From positions 1 through 64,000 of the forward strand of contig NZ_JAPCHV010000007.1 of the NCBI RefSeq assembly GCF_026107645.2: a stretch of DNA of 64,000 nt, written 5' to 3'. Below the pieces are notes generated by a model. That model was given only the letters and a program-made list of their open reading frames with translations. It made no database searches and had not been told where the DNA came from. A program made the position numbers and the translations under genes. This document shows positions 53,923-62,341 of this stretch, piece by piece. Every line of letters begins with the position of its first letter. Position 1 is the first letter of the stretch. The stretch is from Flavobacterium sp. MFBS3-15. Its GTDB lineage: Bacteria > Bacteroidota > Bacteroidia > Flavobacteriales > Flavobacteriaceae.

Positions 53923-54588
53923 TCAGAAGTTGGTGGAAAAGTTCCTTGACAGGGGGATTTCGAGGCTGTTTATATAAATAGCCTTGCTGCTGACACGCGT
54001 AACCGCTGCCCTGTTTACTACATAAGAGCGGTGTGTTTTCCCGAACAGGGACGGATCCAGCTCAAGCATGAATTTTTCAAGTGTCTGCCTGATGGTATAG
54101 GTTTTTTTTGACGTATGGATGTCGAGGTATACATTATCGGCTTTAATGTATAATATGTCTTCCTGGGCTATTTTTATGATACCGTATCCATCCTTAATAT
54201 TCAGGAAACGGTCTTTTCTTTTTTGCAATACCAGCTGTATGGCTGCCATCAGGTCTGTTTTTCGTACCGGTTTGGTCAGGTAGGATTGCGGATTTGTAGC
54301 AAGCGCCTTTTGCATTGTAGCAAGGTCGTTTTGCGCAGTAAGGAAAATTACATCGGCACCGGGATTTTTTTGCGCTGCCAGCTCGATGCCCATATCACGG
54401 CCATTGATATTAATGTCCATCAATATCACTTCAGGGCAGAAGGAACGAAAAAACATCATTGCTTCGTCACGGTCATGGGCAAGTTTGGTATTGGTAAAGC
54501 CATCATCTTCAAGCAATTCTTTTACATATTCGGCAATGAGCACTTCATCCTCTACAATAAGTATTTTTACGGTATCTGCAACTGACAT
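53923..54588 (-). CDS. LytTR-family response regulator
   Basis: A 221-residue transcription regulator. The receiver domain (about 7-125) has the acidic pair VEDE, phospho-acceptor Asp 58 in VILMDININGRDMG, the Thr in FLTAQND and the Lys in YLTKPV. A LytTR DNA-binding domain (about 130-221) has 'IKAQEDILYIKADNVYLDIHTSKKTYTIRQTLEKFM' and 'FGKTHRSYVVNRAAVTRV'. It directly follows the sensor kinase gene with no gap, so they form one two-component system. Target genes are unknown. Confidence 0.92.
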   Translation of the reverse strand: MSVADTVKILIVEDEVLIAEYVKELLEDDGFTNTKLAHDRDEAMMFFRSFCPEVILMDININGRDMGIELAAQKNPGADVIFLTAQNDLATMQKALATNPQSYLTKPVRKTDLMAAIQLVLQKRKDRFLNIKDGYGIIKIAQEDILYIKADNVYLDIHTSKKTYTIRQTLEKFMLELDPSLFGKTHRSYVVNRAAVTRVSSKAIYINSLEIPLSRNFSTNF

Positions 54589-56280
54589 CTACAATTCTAA
54601 TTTTTTATCAAAGTAAAACAAAAAACCATTACCTGTATCAATAGTACATTTAACTTTTAACTGCCTGCAAAGCCGTTGTACCAGTAATGGGTTAATTTCT
54701 TTGCCGCGTACATTTTTTCCGTTGTCCGAAAAAAGAAACACCATATTGTCATCCTGAAAGGTGAATTTGAATGTTACCTGCTTATCCTCCTGACTTTCGA
54801 AAGCGTGCTTAAGCGTGTTGATGCAAAGTTCGGTTACCAAAAGCCCCATATATATTGCCTCTTCATTAGGCAGGTAAATATTTTCAATGGTAAGCATTGT
54901 TTTGACACCCTGTTCTGAAAAAACATCATGAAAATTATCAAGGACTTCATTAAGGTACTTGCCCACATCCATATGGCGCTTATCTGCCGATTTGTAAAGA
55001 TGCCTGTGCAGTACCGCTATTGATTCTACTTTTGAAAGAACCTTATTTAGCTGGCCCTGGTTTTCGGGATGCTTGCGCAACTCATCGCTTATCATGATTG
55101 TAATGAGCTGCAGGTTGTTATTGATGCGGTGATTGGCCTCGCTCAAAAGGAATTCATTTTCGGTAGACAGTTCTGCCAGCATCTTGTTGCTTTTAGATGT
55201 CTTTCTGTAAAAATAGGCAACAACCAAAAGTACAATCAGTGCGAGTGCGGTTGTAATTATGGTAAAAATCATGGTTTTTTGCGCGCTTTTTACCTCAATG
55301 CTTTTGTACCTGAGATCTTCTTCGGCTTTTTCTAGGTTGTATTTCCGTTCAATTTCGGCAGTACGGGCCAGTGCCCTGGAGTCGTACATTTTTTCTTCCA
55401 GGTATAAGGCTTCATAACAGTACTCAAAAGCCTTTTTAAAATCGCCTTTTTCCTTATAAGGCCAAAACAGCAGGTTGCTTATCTTGAAACGCATATCCAT
55501 ATTGCTGGTTTGCCTGCTAAGGGAGTAGGCCTCTTCCAGGTAATGTATCTTCTCGTCCAGATTTGTTGCCAGCCTGCTGAGGTTTACCAATATGTTTGCT
55601 TTGGCTATCAATAAATTATGTTTTTCAGATAATGCCAGTGCGGCATTGTAACAGGCCATGCTCTTTGCACGGTCGGCATATTCATATATGGCGCCCAACT
55701 CATTATAGCTGTACACAATGATTTCCTTATCTGTAACCTCCTGCTGCATCGCGATCACTTTTTCCGAAAGGCTTCGTGCCAGGGTGTTGGATCCGAACTG
55801 GTTTTCGATTGCTGCGCGCCGGTTATAATAATAGGCAAGTATGTCGGGCGGTGTTTTTAAATTGGGCAGTTTTCCTGCTTTCTTTATGTAATGCATTGCC
55901 TGCTCTTTGTTATCCCTGAAGCGGAATACTTCGGCAATCGAAGCAGTTACAAAAAGAACACTGTCAATATTATTGTCATTTGTATATATATTAAGGGCCT
56001 TATTAAAGTAAATATAAGAGCTGTCTGTCTTTTCCTTTAGTTTGAGCAGCTTGCCATAATGCAGGTATAGAAGGGCTTTGGTTCGATCTGAAGATTTACT
56101 GCTGCCACGTATGGCTTTTTGCATGTGGGCATATGCCGAATCGATCTGGTAGGTTCCGGCAAACTTTTTTGCAATGCCAAACTCCTCCATAGCCTGGGAA
56201 AAAGCAGATGGCCTGCAAAATAGCAGCACTGAACATAATGCTATAAGCAACTGCCGTTTTGAAATGATGGCGCCTTCCAT
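54589..56280 (-). CDS. TPR-containing sensor histidine kinase (HisKA_2 type)
   Basis: A 563-residue membrane kinase. A signal peptide (about 1-29) is followed by a periplasmic TPR region (about 40-315), a membrane segment (about 337-358) and a short coiled coil. The HisKA_2 motif LLSEANHRINNNLQLI has the phosphorylated His at about 384. The ATPase domain has the N box 'LVTELCINTLKHAFES' (about 482-496) and a G1 motif DNGK (519-522). The usual G2 lid (SLGL or GxGL) is missing; after 'GKEINPLLVQRLCRQL' the domain ends quickly. It may bind ATP in an unusual way. Confidence 0.9.
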   Translation of the reverse strand: MEGAIISKRQLLIALCSVLLFCRPSAFSQAMEEFGIAKKFAGTYQIDSAYAHMQKAIRGSSKSSDRTKALLYLHYGKLLKLKEKTDSSYIYFNKALNIYTNDNNIDSVLFVTASIAEVFRFRDNKEQAMHYIKKAGKLPNLKTPPDILAYYYNRRAAIENQFGSNTLARSLSEKVIAMQQEVTDKEIIVYSYNELGAIYEYADRAKSMACYNAALALSEKHNLLIAKANILVNLSRLATNLDEKIHYLEEAYSLSRQTSNMDMRFKISNLLFWPYKEKGDFKKAFEYCYEALYLEEKMYDSRALARTAEIERKYNLEKAEEDLRYKSIEVKSAQKTMIFTIITTALALIVLLVVAYFYRKTSKSNKMLAELSTENEFLLSEANHRINNNLQLITIMISDELRKHPENQGQLNKVLSKVESIAVLHRHLYKSADKRHMDVGKYLNEVLDNFHDVFSEQGVKTMLTIENIYLPNEEAIYMGLLVTELCINTLKHAFESQEDKQVTFKFTFQDDNMVFLFSDNGKNVRGKEINPLLVQRLCRQLKVKCTIDTGNGFLFYFDKKLEL

Positions 56281-56436
56281 TAATTAGATTATAGTATGGC
56301 GAAGTTAGTAAAATAAATGATGACAGCGTTTACAGATAGAATGTAGGTGGGGAAGCGGATTCATTCAAAACTTATCAAAAACCTTGCTTTTTAATTATTG
56401 TTTATTGAATTTTGATGCCTCAAACCATACTGTAAA

Positions 56437-57945
56437 ATGGAAACTATACATTATATCAGCAGCGAAAGCTTATCCCTTGAAATTGTGAACGCTATCCTTA
56501 CCCAGGATAAAAAGCTGGCCTTGTCTGAAGAGGCGCGTGCCAATATCGAAAGGTGCCGCATGTACCTTGACGAGAAGATGAAGTCGCATGAAGACGCCAT
56601 TTACGGTATAAACACAGGCTTCGGTTCGCTGTATAATGTAAAAATTTCCAACGAGAACCTCACCAAACTGCAGGAGAACCTGGTAATGTCGCACGCCTGC
56701 GGTACGGGCGATGAGGTACCTGCCGGGATTGTAAAGATCATGCTGCTGCTAAAGATACAGTCGCTCAGCTACGGCCATTCCGGGGTGCAGTTGGAAACAG
56801 TGGAAAGGCTTGTTGATTTTTATAACAACGACATACTGCCGGTAGTATACGAGCAGGGTTCACTGGGCGCATCGGGCGATTTGGCGCCGTTGGCACACCT
56901 GTCACTGCCATTGTTGGGAATGGGTGAGGTATATGCCGATGGTTTTCGCCAGCCTGCCGCCAAAGTGCTCGGGAAAATGGGATGGAAGGCTATTGAGCTA
57001 AAATCCAAAGAAGGGCTGGCATTGCTCAACGGCACGCAGTTTATGAGCGCCTACGGGGTGTATATTCTCCTAAAGTCTGTAAAATACAGCTACCTTGCCG
57101 ATGTTATCGGTGCCATATCACTCGAAGGTTTTGATGGACGCATAGAACCTTTCAATGAACTGATCCATATCATTCGCCCACACAAAGGACAAATTGTGAC
57201 CGCAAGGCGCTTTAACGAACTGTTGGAGGACAGCGAGATCATTAAACAGCCTAAAAAGCACGTGCAGGACCCCTATTCGTTCCGTTGCATACCTCAGGTG
57301 CATGGGGCGACAAAGGATACTATCGACTATGTGAAAAAAGTGTTCCGTACCGAGATCAACTCGGTTACCGATAACCCGAATATTTTTGTTGGGGACGACC
57401 AGATCATTTCCGGTGGTAATTTCCACGGGCAGCCACTGGCATTAACGCTCGATTTTCTTGGCATAGCACTGGCCGAACTGGGCAGTATATCCGAAAGGCG
57501 GACGTACCAGCTTATTTCCGGCCTTCGCGGCCTCCCGCCATTCCTTGTAAGCAATCCGGGACTAAATTCAGGGTTCATGATACCGCAATATACTGCTGCC
57601 AGCATCGTGAGCCAGAACAAGCAGCTTGCCACTCCGGCCAGCGCTGACAGCATTGTGTCGTCCAACGGCCAGGAAGACCATGTGAGCATGGGAGCCAATG
57701 CCGCGACCAAGGCACTGAGGATCATCAATAACCTCGAGCGCATACTTGCCATCGAATTGATGAATGCCTCGCAGGCCATCGAATTCAGGAGGCCATTGAA
57801 ATCCAGCGATTTTGTCGAAATGTTCCTTAAATCCTACAGGGAAGAGGTACCGCTTGTTACCGAAGACCGCATACTGCATTATGATATTGAAAATACCATC
57901 GCATTTCTTAATAGTATGGAGATAGACCAGAGCATTTTTGAGTAA
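56437..57945 (+). CDS. hutH: Histidine ammonia-lyase
   Basis: A 502-residue lyase that removes ammonia from histidine to give urocanate, the first step of histidine breakdown. The MIO cofactor forms from Ala-Ser-Gly in GSLGASGDLAPLAHL (about 145-147). The substrate loop has 'NLVMSHACGTGD', where the Ser-His pair favours histidine over tyrosine. 'GFGSLYNVKISNENLTKLQENL' and 'SVTDNPNIF' are family signatures. Other hut genes are not beside it. Tyrosine ammonia-lyase is a less likely alternative. Confidence 0.9.
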   Translation: METIHYISSESLSLEIVNAILTQDKKLALSEEARANIERCRMYLDEKMKSHEDAIYGINTGFGSLYNVKISNENLTKLQENLVMSHACGTGDEVPAGIVKIMLLLKIQSLSYGHSGVQLETVERLVDFYNNDILPVVYEQGSLGASGDLAPLAHLSLPLLGMGEVYADGFRQPAAKVLGKMGWKAIELKSKEGLALLNGTQFMSAYGVYILLKSVKYSYLADVIGAISLEGFDGRIEPFNELIHIIRPHKGQIVTARRFNELLEDSEIIKQPKKHVQDPYSFRCIPQVHGATKDTIDYVKKVFRTEINSVTDNPNIFVGDDQIISGGNFHGQPLALTLDFLGIALAELGSISERRTYQLISGLRGLPPFLVSNPGLNSGFMIPQYTAASIVSQNKQLATPASADSIVSSNGQEDHVSMGANAATKALRIINNLERILAIELMNASQAIEFRRPLKSSDFVEMFLKSYREEVPLVTEDRILHYDIENTIAFLNSMEIDQSIFE

Positions 57946-57967
57946 TCCGGCTTAAATAGCATTAGCC

Positions 57968-57997
57968 AGCCTAAAGGTTTTTAAAATCTTTGGGGCT
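57968..57997. terminator. Hairpin between convergent hutH and the 58002 gene
   Basis: AGCCTAAAG and CTTTGGGGCT pair with one bulge around a T/A-rich loop. It may end transcripts from both sides. Confidence 0.45.
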
Positions 57998-58001
57998 ATT
58001 A

Positions 58002-58895
58002 TTAATCCGACAGCGTTACCTCGGCAAAAAAGTTATAGTACTTATTGTTGTGCTTATTTTGCCTATTGCTCCAGGCCCCTTTTTCATAGAGCCATTGCGC
58101 GCCTGCCTTGTCTGTATAGGCACATTTGAATGGCGGGTCATAGTAAATGTTATAATGTTTGTCTTTGCGGTCGAGCGCTTTTCCATATTTCAGTGAAACA
58201 AGATCAAACCGGTTACTATCGATGATGAGCCATTCTATTGCTACAAAAAAGCCTTTTTCCGGCATTTTTAAGTTGTATGATGAAAGATCAATAGTGCTAA
58301 TGCGCTTGTTCTTCTTCACCGTACAAATAAGGTTTTTGTCATAAAGCAATTCGCCGGGGCTTCCGTCTTCTGCAACCGAATACAGCCTCAGGTTGAATTT
58401 GGAGTCAGGAGAGCGGCTTACGGTAATGAAAGTGACATCTTTAATGAAAGGGGTTCCGTCATATTCGCTGCGGTTGGGTATCAGCCTGGCGATCATTCGT
58501 GGCTTTACTGTAGTGGAAGATGCAAAATAAGTCTCCTCTTCATCTTCCAGTGCATTTATGGTCCGGAATATCTTTTCTTTTTTCTGCCGGATTACAACTT
58601 CATTCAGTTCAATGGCTTTGGGCGACATTATAACAGTGCTTTTCAGATCGATGATTTTAATGCTCACATCGCCATAGCCCACTGCGCTGAAGAGCAGGGT
58701 TTTGGAATCGTCCGTTTCTTTAAGTTCGAAGTTTCCCTGTTCATTGGCAGTAGTGCCTGTATCGTCGCCAACCACCCAAATGTTGACCAGCGGGATGGGC
58801 TGTTTGGTCTCACTGTCGATGATAGTGCCTTTTATCTGGGCATTAGACATAACAAAGCATAACAGGCAAAGAAAAGAAAACAGTTGTCTACTCAT
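58002..58895 (-). CDS. Secreted protein with carboxypeptidase-regulatory-like domain
   Basis: A 297-residue exported protein. A signal peptide (about 1-19) is followed by 'IKGTIIDSETKQPIPLVNIWVVGDDTGTTANEQGNFELKETDDSKTLLFSAVGYGDVSI', a CarboxypepD_reg-like beta-sandwich (about 20-100) common in Bacteroidota envelope proteins. The rest is beta-rich and contains 'LNEVVIRQKKEK', as in SusC-like plug regions, but no TonB-dependent barrel follows. Its role is unknown. It is the last gene of a compact minus-strand cluster (12-nt gap to the MmcQ-like gene). Confidence 0.82.
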   Translation of the reverse strand: MSRQLFSFLCLLCFVMSNAQIKGTIIDSETKQPIPLVNIWVVGDDTGTTANEQGNFELKETDDSKTLLFSAVGYGDVSIKIIDLKSTVIMSPKAIELNEVVIRQKKEKIFRTINALEDEEETYFASSTTVKPRMIARLIPNRSEYDGTPFIKDVTFITVSRSPDSKFNLRLYSVAEDGSPGELLYDKNLICTVKKNKRISTIDLSSYNLKMPEKGFFVAIEWLIIDSNRFDLVSLKYGKALDRKDKHYNIYYDPPFKCAYTDKAGAQWLYEKGAWSNRQNKHNNKYYNFFAEVTLSD

Positions 58896-58906
58896 TGGGT
58901 TTAGTT

Positions 58907-59254
58907 TTATGAAGCAATTTCCTTACGCACTTTTGCGGGCAGCTTGTCATGGACGAGTTGGTAGGATTGTTGAACATACCTTTCCCATTCGCTTTTGCTG
59001 AGGCGTTTGATGTCGTCCACAAGCACCCATTTGTATCGTGCCATATAAGGTGCCGGAATGAAACCTTTGCGCTGCGTGAGCGCTTCAAAATCTTCATCCG
59101 AAGCTTTAAACGATGCGCTTTGCGGCACGCTGTCTGGCGAGGTGACCAGGAACATCTTGCCACCTACGTTAAAGCAGAGGTGGTCGTCCCACTTGATGTC
59201 TTCTGTCATTCCCGGAAATGTTTTGCAAAGTTGCTGTAGTTGTGCTATGTCCAT
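58907..59254 (-). CDS. MmcQ/YjbR family protein
   Basis: A 115-residue protein of the MmcQ/YjbR fold: 'LQQLCKTFPGMTEDIKWDDHLCFNVGGKMFLVTSPD', then 'FEALTQRKGFIPAPYMARYKWVLVDDIKRLSKSEWERYVQQSYQLV'. The family has a double-wing fold resembling DNA-binding domains, but its function is not established. It is separated by 1 nt from the DUF1801 gene, with which it shares a predicted similar fold and transcription unit. Confidence 0.88.
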   Translation of the reverse strand: MDIAQLQQLCKTFPGMTEDIKWDDHLCFNVGGKMFLVTSPDSVPQSASFKASDEDFEALTQRKGFIPAPYMARYKWVLVDDIKRLSKSEWERYVQQSYQLVHDKLPAKVRKEIAS

Positions 59255-59255
59255 A

Positions 59256-59669
59256 TTACATTTCTATGAGCTGCAACCATTGCTTTATTAAAGCGTGCAG
59301 GTTTTCTTTTTTAGTTGAAAGGTCTTCCATACCGGTTATGGTAATCATCCTCCGGCCATCTGTAAATTTACCTTCAAGGATGCCGGTAGTGTCATGCAAT
59401 TTGTCACCTGTGGGGAATATCAGCAAAATCTCCCCAGGCTTACGTACGTTATACACAACAATATCCCTCTTATATTCTTTTGGGTCGAACGGGGCCATTT
59501 CGCCATTATAGTAAAAAGCGGGCGAATTCCACTTGATGTGCTCGCTTATTACAGGGCTTACCGCCAATATAAAGGTACGCAGTTCCTGCATTACATCTTT
59601 TAGCGGATGCCCGGAAGCTGTAATGAACTCAGTTACTTGTTCTTCAGCGGAAAGTTTTGGTTTTGCCAT
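59256..59669 (-). CDS. DUF1801 domain-containing protein
   Basis: A 137-residue protein with the DUF1801 (YdhG-like) pattern: 'ELRTFILAVSPVISEHIKWNSPAFYYNGEMAPFDPKEYKRDIVVYNVRK', 'ILLIFPTGDKLHDTTGILEGKFTDGRRMITI' and a C-terminal helix. Function is unknown. Its ATG overlaps the stop of the upstream lipoprotein gene by 1 nt (TAATG type), so it is translationally coupled. Confidence 0.85.
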   Translation of the reverse strand: MAKPKLSAEEQVTEFITASGHPLKDVMQELRTFILAVSPVISEHIKWNSPAFYYNGEMAPFDPKEYKRDIVVYNVRKPGEILLIFPTGDKLHDTTGILEGKFTDGRRMITITGMEDLSTKKENLHALIKQWLQLIEM

Positions 59670-60109
59670 TAATTAAAGATTTTTGCCGTACGCAGACCGC
59701 CTGCCGATTTGCTGTAATATACCCTGCCTGTAACCCTTTCACAGCCATCCGGCATTCTTTTGCGGGGAATTTTCTTCATATCCACTAAAATAGCGTGTTG
59801 GTGTGCAATAGACGGATCGTGGAAAAAAACAACCAGGCTGTCATTACCGTTTTTAAACATATCATCATATACGAGCATGGCTTCCGTATAACGCAGCTTG
59901 CGCCCCAATAGTTTTTTCTCCTCCCGGGTCAGCTCAAGCTCATCGATTGCCTTAAATGGCAGTTCCCAATCGTCATTGCCCTGTGCGAATAGCTTTTGGC
60001 TTATTGCCGTGATCTCATCGGCATGCAGGGCAGCGCCGTCAATGGTGTGGTACCCCGCAGAGCAGCTCGCAAAAGCAACTATCGTAAGGAAGAAAAGAAA
60101 CTTTTTCAT
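59669..60109 (-). CDS. Lipoprotein, hypothetical
   Basis: A 146-residue protein. The start is placed at 60109 (MKKFLFFLTIVAFASC, lipidated Cys at about 16); the in-frame ATG at 60130 adds only seven residues. The body has an acidic helical part, 'ELELTREEKKLLGRKLRYTEAMLVYDD', and a C-terminal 'GCERVTGRVYYSKSAGGLRTAKIFN'. No family was recognised. It sits inside a tight operon between a GNAT acetyltransferase and DUF1801. Confidence 0.72.
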   Translation of the reverse strand: MKKFLFFLTIVAFASCSAGYHTIDGAALHADEITAISQKLFAQGNDDWELPFKAIDELELTREEKKLLGRKLRYTEAMLVYDDMFKNGNDSLVVFFHDPSIAHQHAILVDMKKIPRKRMPDGCERVTGRVYYSKSAGGLRTAKIFN

Positions 60110-60110
60110 G

Positions 60111-60656
60111 TTATGGCTTTTTAAATTCATGCTTCAGCAACGAGTACATCACCGAATCCTCCATGACGCCGCCAACATTGTAATGCTCCCGCAGCGTTCC
60201 TTCAAAGGCAAACCCGAACTTATCCAATAGTTTGAGGGATGGCTCATTGTAATCGGCTACTAATGCCTCTACCCGGTGCAGCCCCATTTCGGTAAAGCCA
60301 TAGTCCAGCACCGCCTTTAAGGCCTCGGTCATAAGGCCTTTGCGCTTGTCCTCCTCATATTTAAGGTCATAACCTATTTCGGCGCGGTTGTGCTTAGGGA
60401 ACCACGTATGGTAGCCACATCCGCCAATGATCCTGCCCGTGTTTTTATCAATAAGCTGGAAAAGCACAAAGGTCCGATTGTGCGTAGCGTAGCCCTTACT
60501 GTACTTTTCTTTCTCCACGGCGAGGTCTTCGGCAGAAGCCAGTCCCAGGAATTCCATCAGCTCTGTGTTGCCAAAATTATTGTGGATGTAGTCATACACG
60601 TCCGGCGTAATGGCGCGGAGGGTAAGGCGTTCGGTATGGATCTCTTTAAACTGCAT
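60111..60656 (-). CDS. GNAT family N-acetyltransferase (RimJ/RimL-like)
   Basis: A 181-residue acetyltransferase: 'IHTERLTLRAITPDVYDYI', 'GRIIGGCGYHTWFPKHNRAEIGYDLKYEEDKRKGLMTEALKAVLDYGFTEMGLHRVEALVADYNEPSLKLLDKFGFAFEGTLRE'. The acetyl-CoA loop is degenerate (KRKGLMTEAL instead of RGxGxA) but typical of the RimJ/RimL branch. Such enzymes acetylate protein N-termini or small amines; the substrate is unknown. It overlaps the upstream membrane-protein gene by 11 nt. Confidence 0.88.
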   Translation of the reverse strand: MQFKEIHTERLTLRAITPDVYDYIHNNFGNTELMEFLGLASAEDLAVEKEKYSKGYATHNRTFVLFQLIDKNTGRIIGGCGYHTWFPKHNRAEIGYDLKYEEDKRKGLMTEALKAVLDYGFTEMGLHRVEALVADYNEPSLKLLDKFGFAFEGTLREHYNVGGVMEDSVMYSLLKHEFKKP

Positions 60657-61182
60657 GCTGTTTTATTGCTTTGTTAGCCAATACAATAATAGCAATTGAA
60701 TTAATGATATACAAGGGATAACCAAAACGGATATCACTCATAAATGCGGGGTCGCCATTATCTATAAGTACAATAACCAGCGGTAATATGGCAAGGACAG
60801 TTGAAAGCCACGCAAAAGTACGGACTATCTTCGCTTTGCCAAAAAGCGAGCATATCATCATGGCTATCGATGACAGACCACATCCCGTAAAAAACAGAAA
60901 GAAGTTGAAGAAATCATCTGGAAAATCTTTGAAGGGAAATACGGCAAACTCCCAACCGCTTATTGTTTCCGAATTACTTTTTGAATTGTCGTCAGTTTCG
61001 GTGTCATCTGTAATTACCTCACTGATATCTACGGCATTGGTTGAGGCCGCAATCGAATCGGTTACAACTATGTCAGTTTCCGCAATTGCCATTTTTTCAA
61101 AGGTACACATTTCAAAAAATGGGCAAAATAGCAATAACAGGCTAAGCCCCGCCAAAACCCTCACAATGTTGTTTGCTTTCAT
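60646..61182 (-). CDS. Hypothetical membrane protein
   Basis: A 178-residue protein with four likely membrane segments: near residues 8-24, about 90-113, about 121-141 and about 154-171. An acidic Ser/Thr-rich loop (about 36-72, 'DDTETDDNSKSNSE') lies between the first two. No family was recognised. It is the first gene of the run of six overlapping or nearly abutting genes from 61182 down to 58002. Confidence 0.7.
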   Translation of the reverse strand: MKANNIVRVLAGLSLLLLFCPFFEMCTFEKMAIAETDIVVTDSIAASTNAVDISEVITDDTETDDNSKSNSETISGWEFAVFPFKDFPDDFFNFFLFFTGCGLSSIAMMICSLFGKAKIVRTFAWLSTVLAILPLVIVLIDNGDPAFMSDIRFGYPLYIINSIAIIVLANKAIKQHAV

Positions 61183-61239
61183 AATCAGTGCTTTTTACAG
61201 AAACGTAAGAATCATCTCCGTAATTATGGCAAATGCAGA

Positions 61240-61638
61240 TTATTTGCTTTCAACCAAAAACACTTCGTCCACCCGCCTGAACTTTGGGTTGGTAGCCACG
61301 GTAACACGCTGGGTATAGGAGTTGTCTTTCGCCTTGATGATGCGCACGGTCATAGTCCCGGCTTTCAGCACTTCTTTATTCCGGGCGGCGGTGGCAGGGG
61401 TAGGGGTAACGGTATAGGTGCAGTCGTCTATCCATACGATATCAAAATCGTATGTCTCATCACTTGCTTCCATCTTTTCGGTTTGGGTATTGCCGTCACG
61501 GGTAATGATACAGGTCTGTTTTGATGCAGGGTCGGTGACCTTAAACGTTCCGTTCTTAAATTTGGTGCATCCCGTTTGCTGGGCAAATGCCGAAACGGAT
61601 AGTATACAACTGAAGAATAAAGTAATTTTTCTGATCAT
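61240..61638 (-). CDS. Small secreted hypothetical protein
   Basis: A 132-residue exported protein with signal peptide (about 1-20, ending FAQ). The mature part begins 'TGCTKFKNGTFKVTDPASKQTCIITRDGNTQTEKM' and contains 'DIVWIDDCTYTVTPTP'. Three Cys suggest a disulfide. The pattern looks like a lipocalin-like beta barrel fragment common in Flavobacteria; function unknown. It follows the small membrane-protein gene by 3 nt. Confidence 0.72.
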   Translation of the reverse strand: MIRKITLFFSCILSVSAFAQQTGCTKFKNGTFKVTDPASKQTCIITRDGNTQTEKMEASDETYDFDIVWIDDCTYTVTPTPATAARNKEVLKAGTMTVRIIKAKDNSYTQRVTVATNPKFRRVDEVFLVESK

Positions 61639-61641
61639 ACA

Positions 61642-61845
61642 TTATTGTTTTAATAGTGAATTGCTGTTCCTCGCCATTACTGCTTTGATTAGAAGCAGTA
61701 ATATTCCCAATGCTTTTAAACCCATCCCCACAATCAGCATCAGGCTGGCCCCCGGCCAATGCATTATCTTAAACAATGCCCCGGCAATGGTTATCATCAG
61801 GCCAACTAACACTACTACTATTATAACCCAATATTTCATAATCAT
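61642..61845 (-). CDS. Small membrane protein resembling the GldL helical hairpin
   Basis: A 67-residue (or 65, from the second ATG) protein made of two membrane helices joined by 'LFKIMHWPGASLMLIVGMGLKALGILLLL'. The HWPGAs..L..VG segment is like that of GldL, the proton-driven motor subunit of gliding and the T9SS, but the large cytosolic part of GldL is absent. Many Bacteroidota carry such short relatives of unknown role. It lies between the DUF1304 gene (5-nt gap) and a secreted-protein gene (3-nt gap). Confidence 0.72.
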   Translation of the reverse strand: MIMKYWVIIVVVLVGLMITIAGALFKIMHWPGASLMLIVGMGLKALGILLLLIKAVMARNSNSLLKQ

Positions 61846-61850
61846 GTTTT

Positions 61851-62219
61851 TTACAATTTAAAATATACCGCCAGCAGGCCCAGCAATGCCGGTACCGACT
61901 GTACATACAATATGGTTTTCTGCACAGTCAGCGCGCCATATACACCCGCAACAAAAACGCACCCCAGAAAGAACATCGCTACATTGGCGCTCCACTCAGC
62001 ATTGCAGCAGATGAGCAGCGACCATATCAGGCCCGCGGCCAGGAAGCCGTTGTACAATCCCTGGTTGCCCGCCATGGCTTTTGTTTTTTCAAACATGTCG
62101 GCAGGTAATCTCCTGAAGACTTTCCGTGCCCTCGTCATCCAGCCGAACATCTCCAGCCACATAATGTACAGGTGGATGAGCGCTACAAGCCCTATTATTA
62201 TTTTAGATGCTATTCCCAT
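61851..62219 (-). CDS. DUF1304 membrane protein
   Basis: A 122-residue protein with four membrane segments. 'IASKIIIGLVALIHLYIMWLEMFGW' at the N-terminus and 'NQGLYNGFLAAGLIWSLL' in the middle are signatures of DUF1304. Function of the family is unknown. It is the first gene of a three-gene operon with very short gaps. Confidence 0.88.
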   Translation of the reverse strand: MGIASKIIIGLVALIHLYIMWLEMFGWMTRARKVFRRLPADMFEKTKAMAGNQGLYNGFLAAGLIWSLLICCNAEWSANVAMFFLGCVFVAGVYGALTVQKTILYVQSVPALLGLLAVYFKL

Positions 62220-62341
62220 GTGTTATATTTTACGTTCAGTCATTGCAGGGAGGTACTACAAAGCAATCTTTCTATTCAAAAATTCCCGGTTTTACTGAGG
62301 AAAGATTGCCACGCTCCGTTCCTCCGCTCGAATGACAGTGC

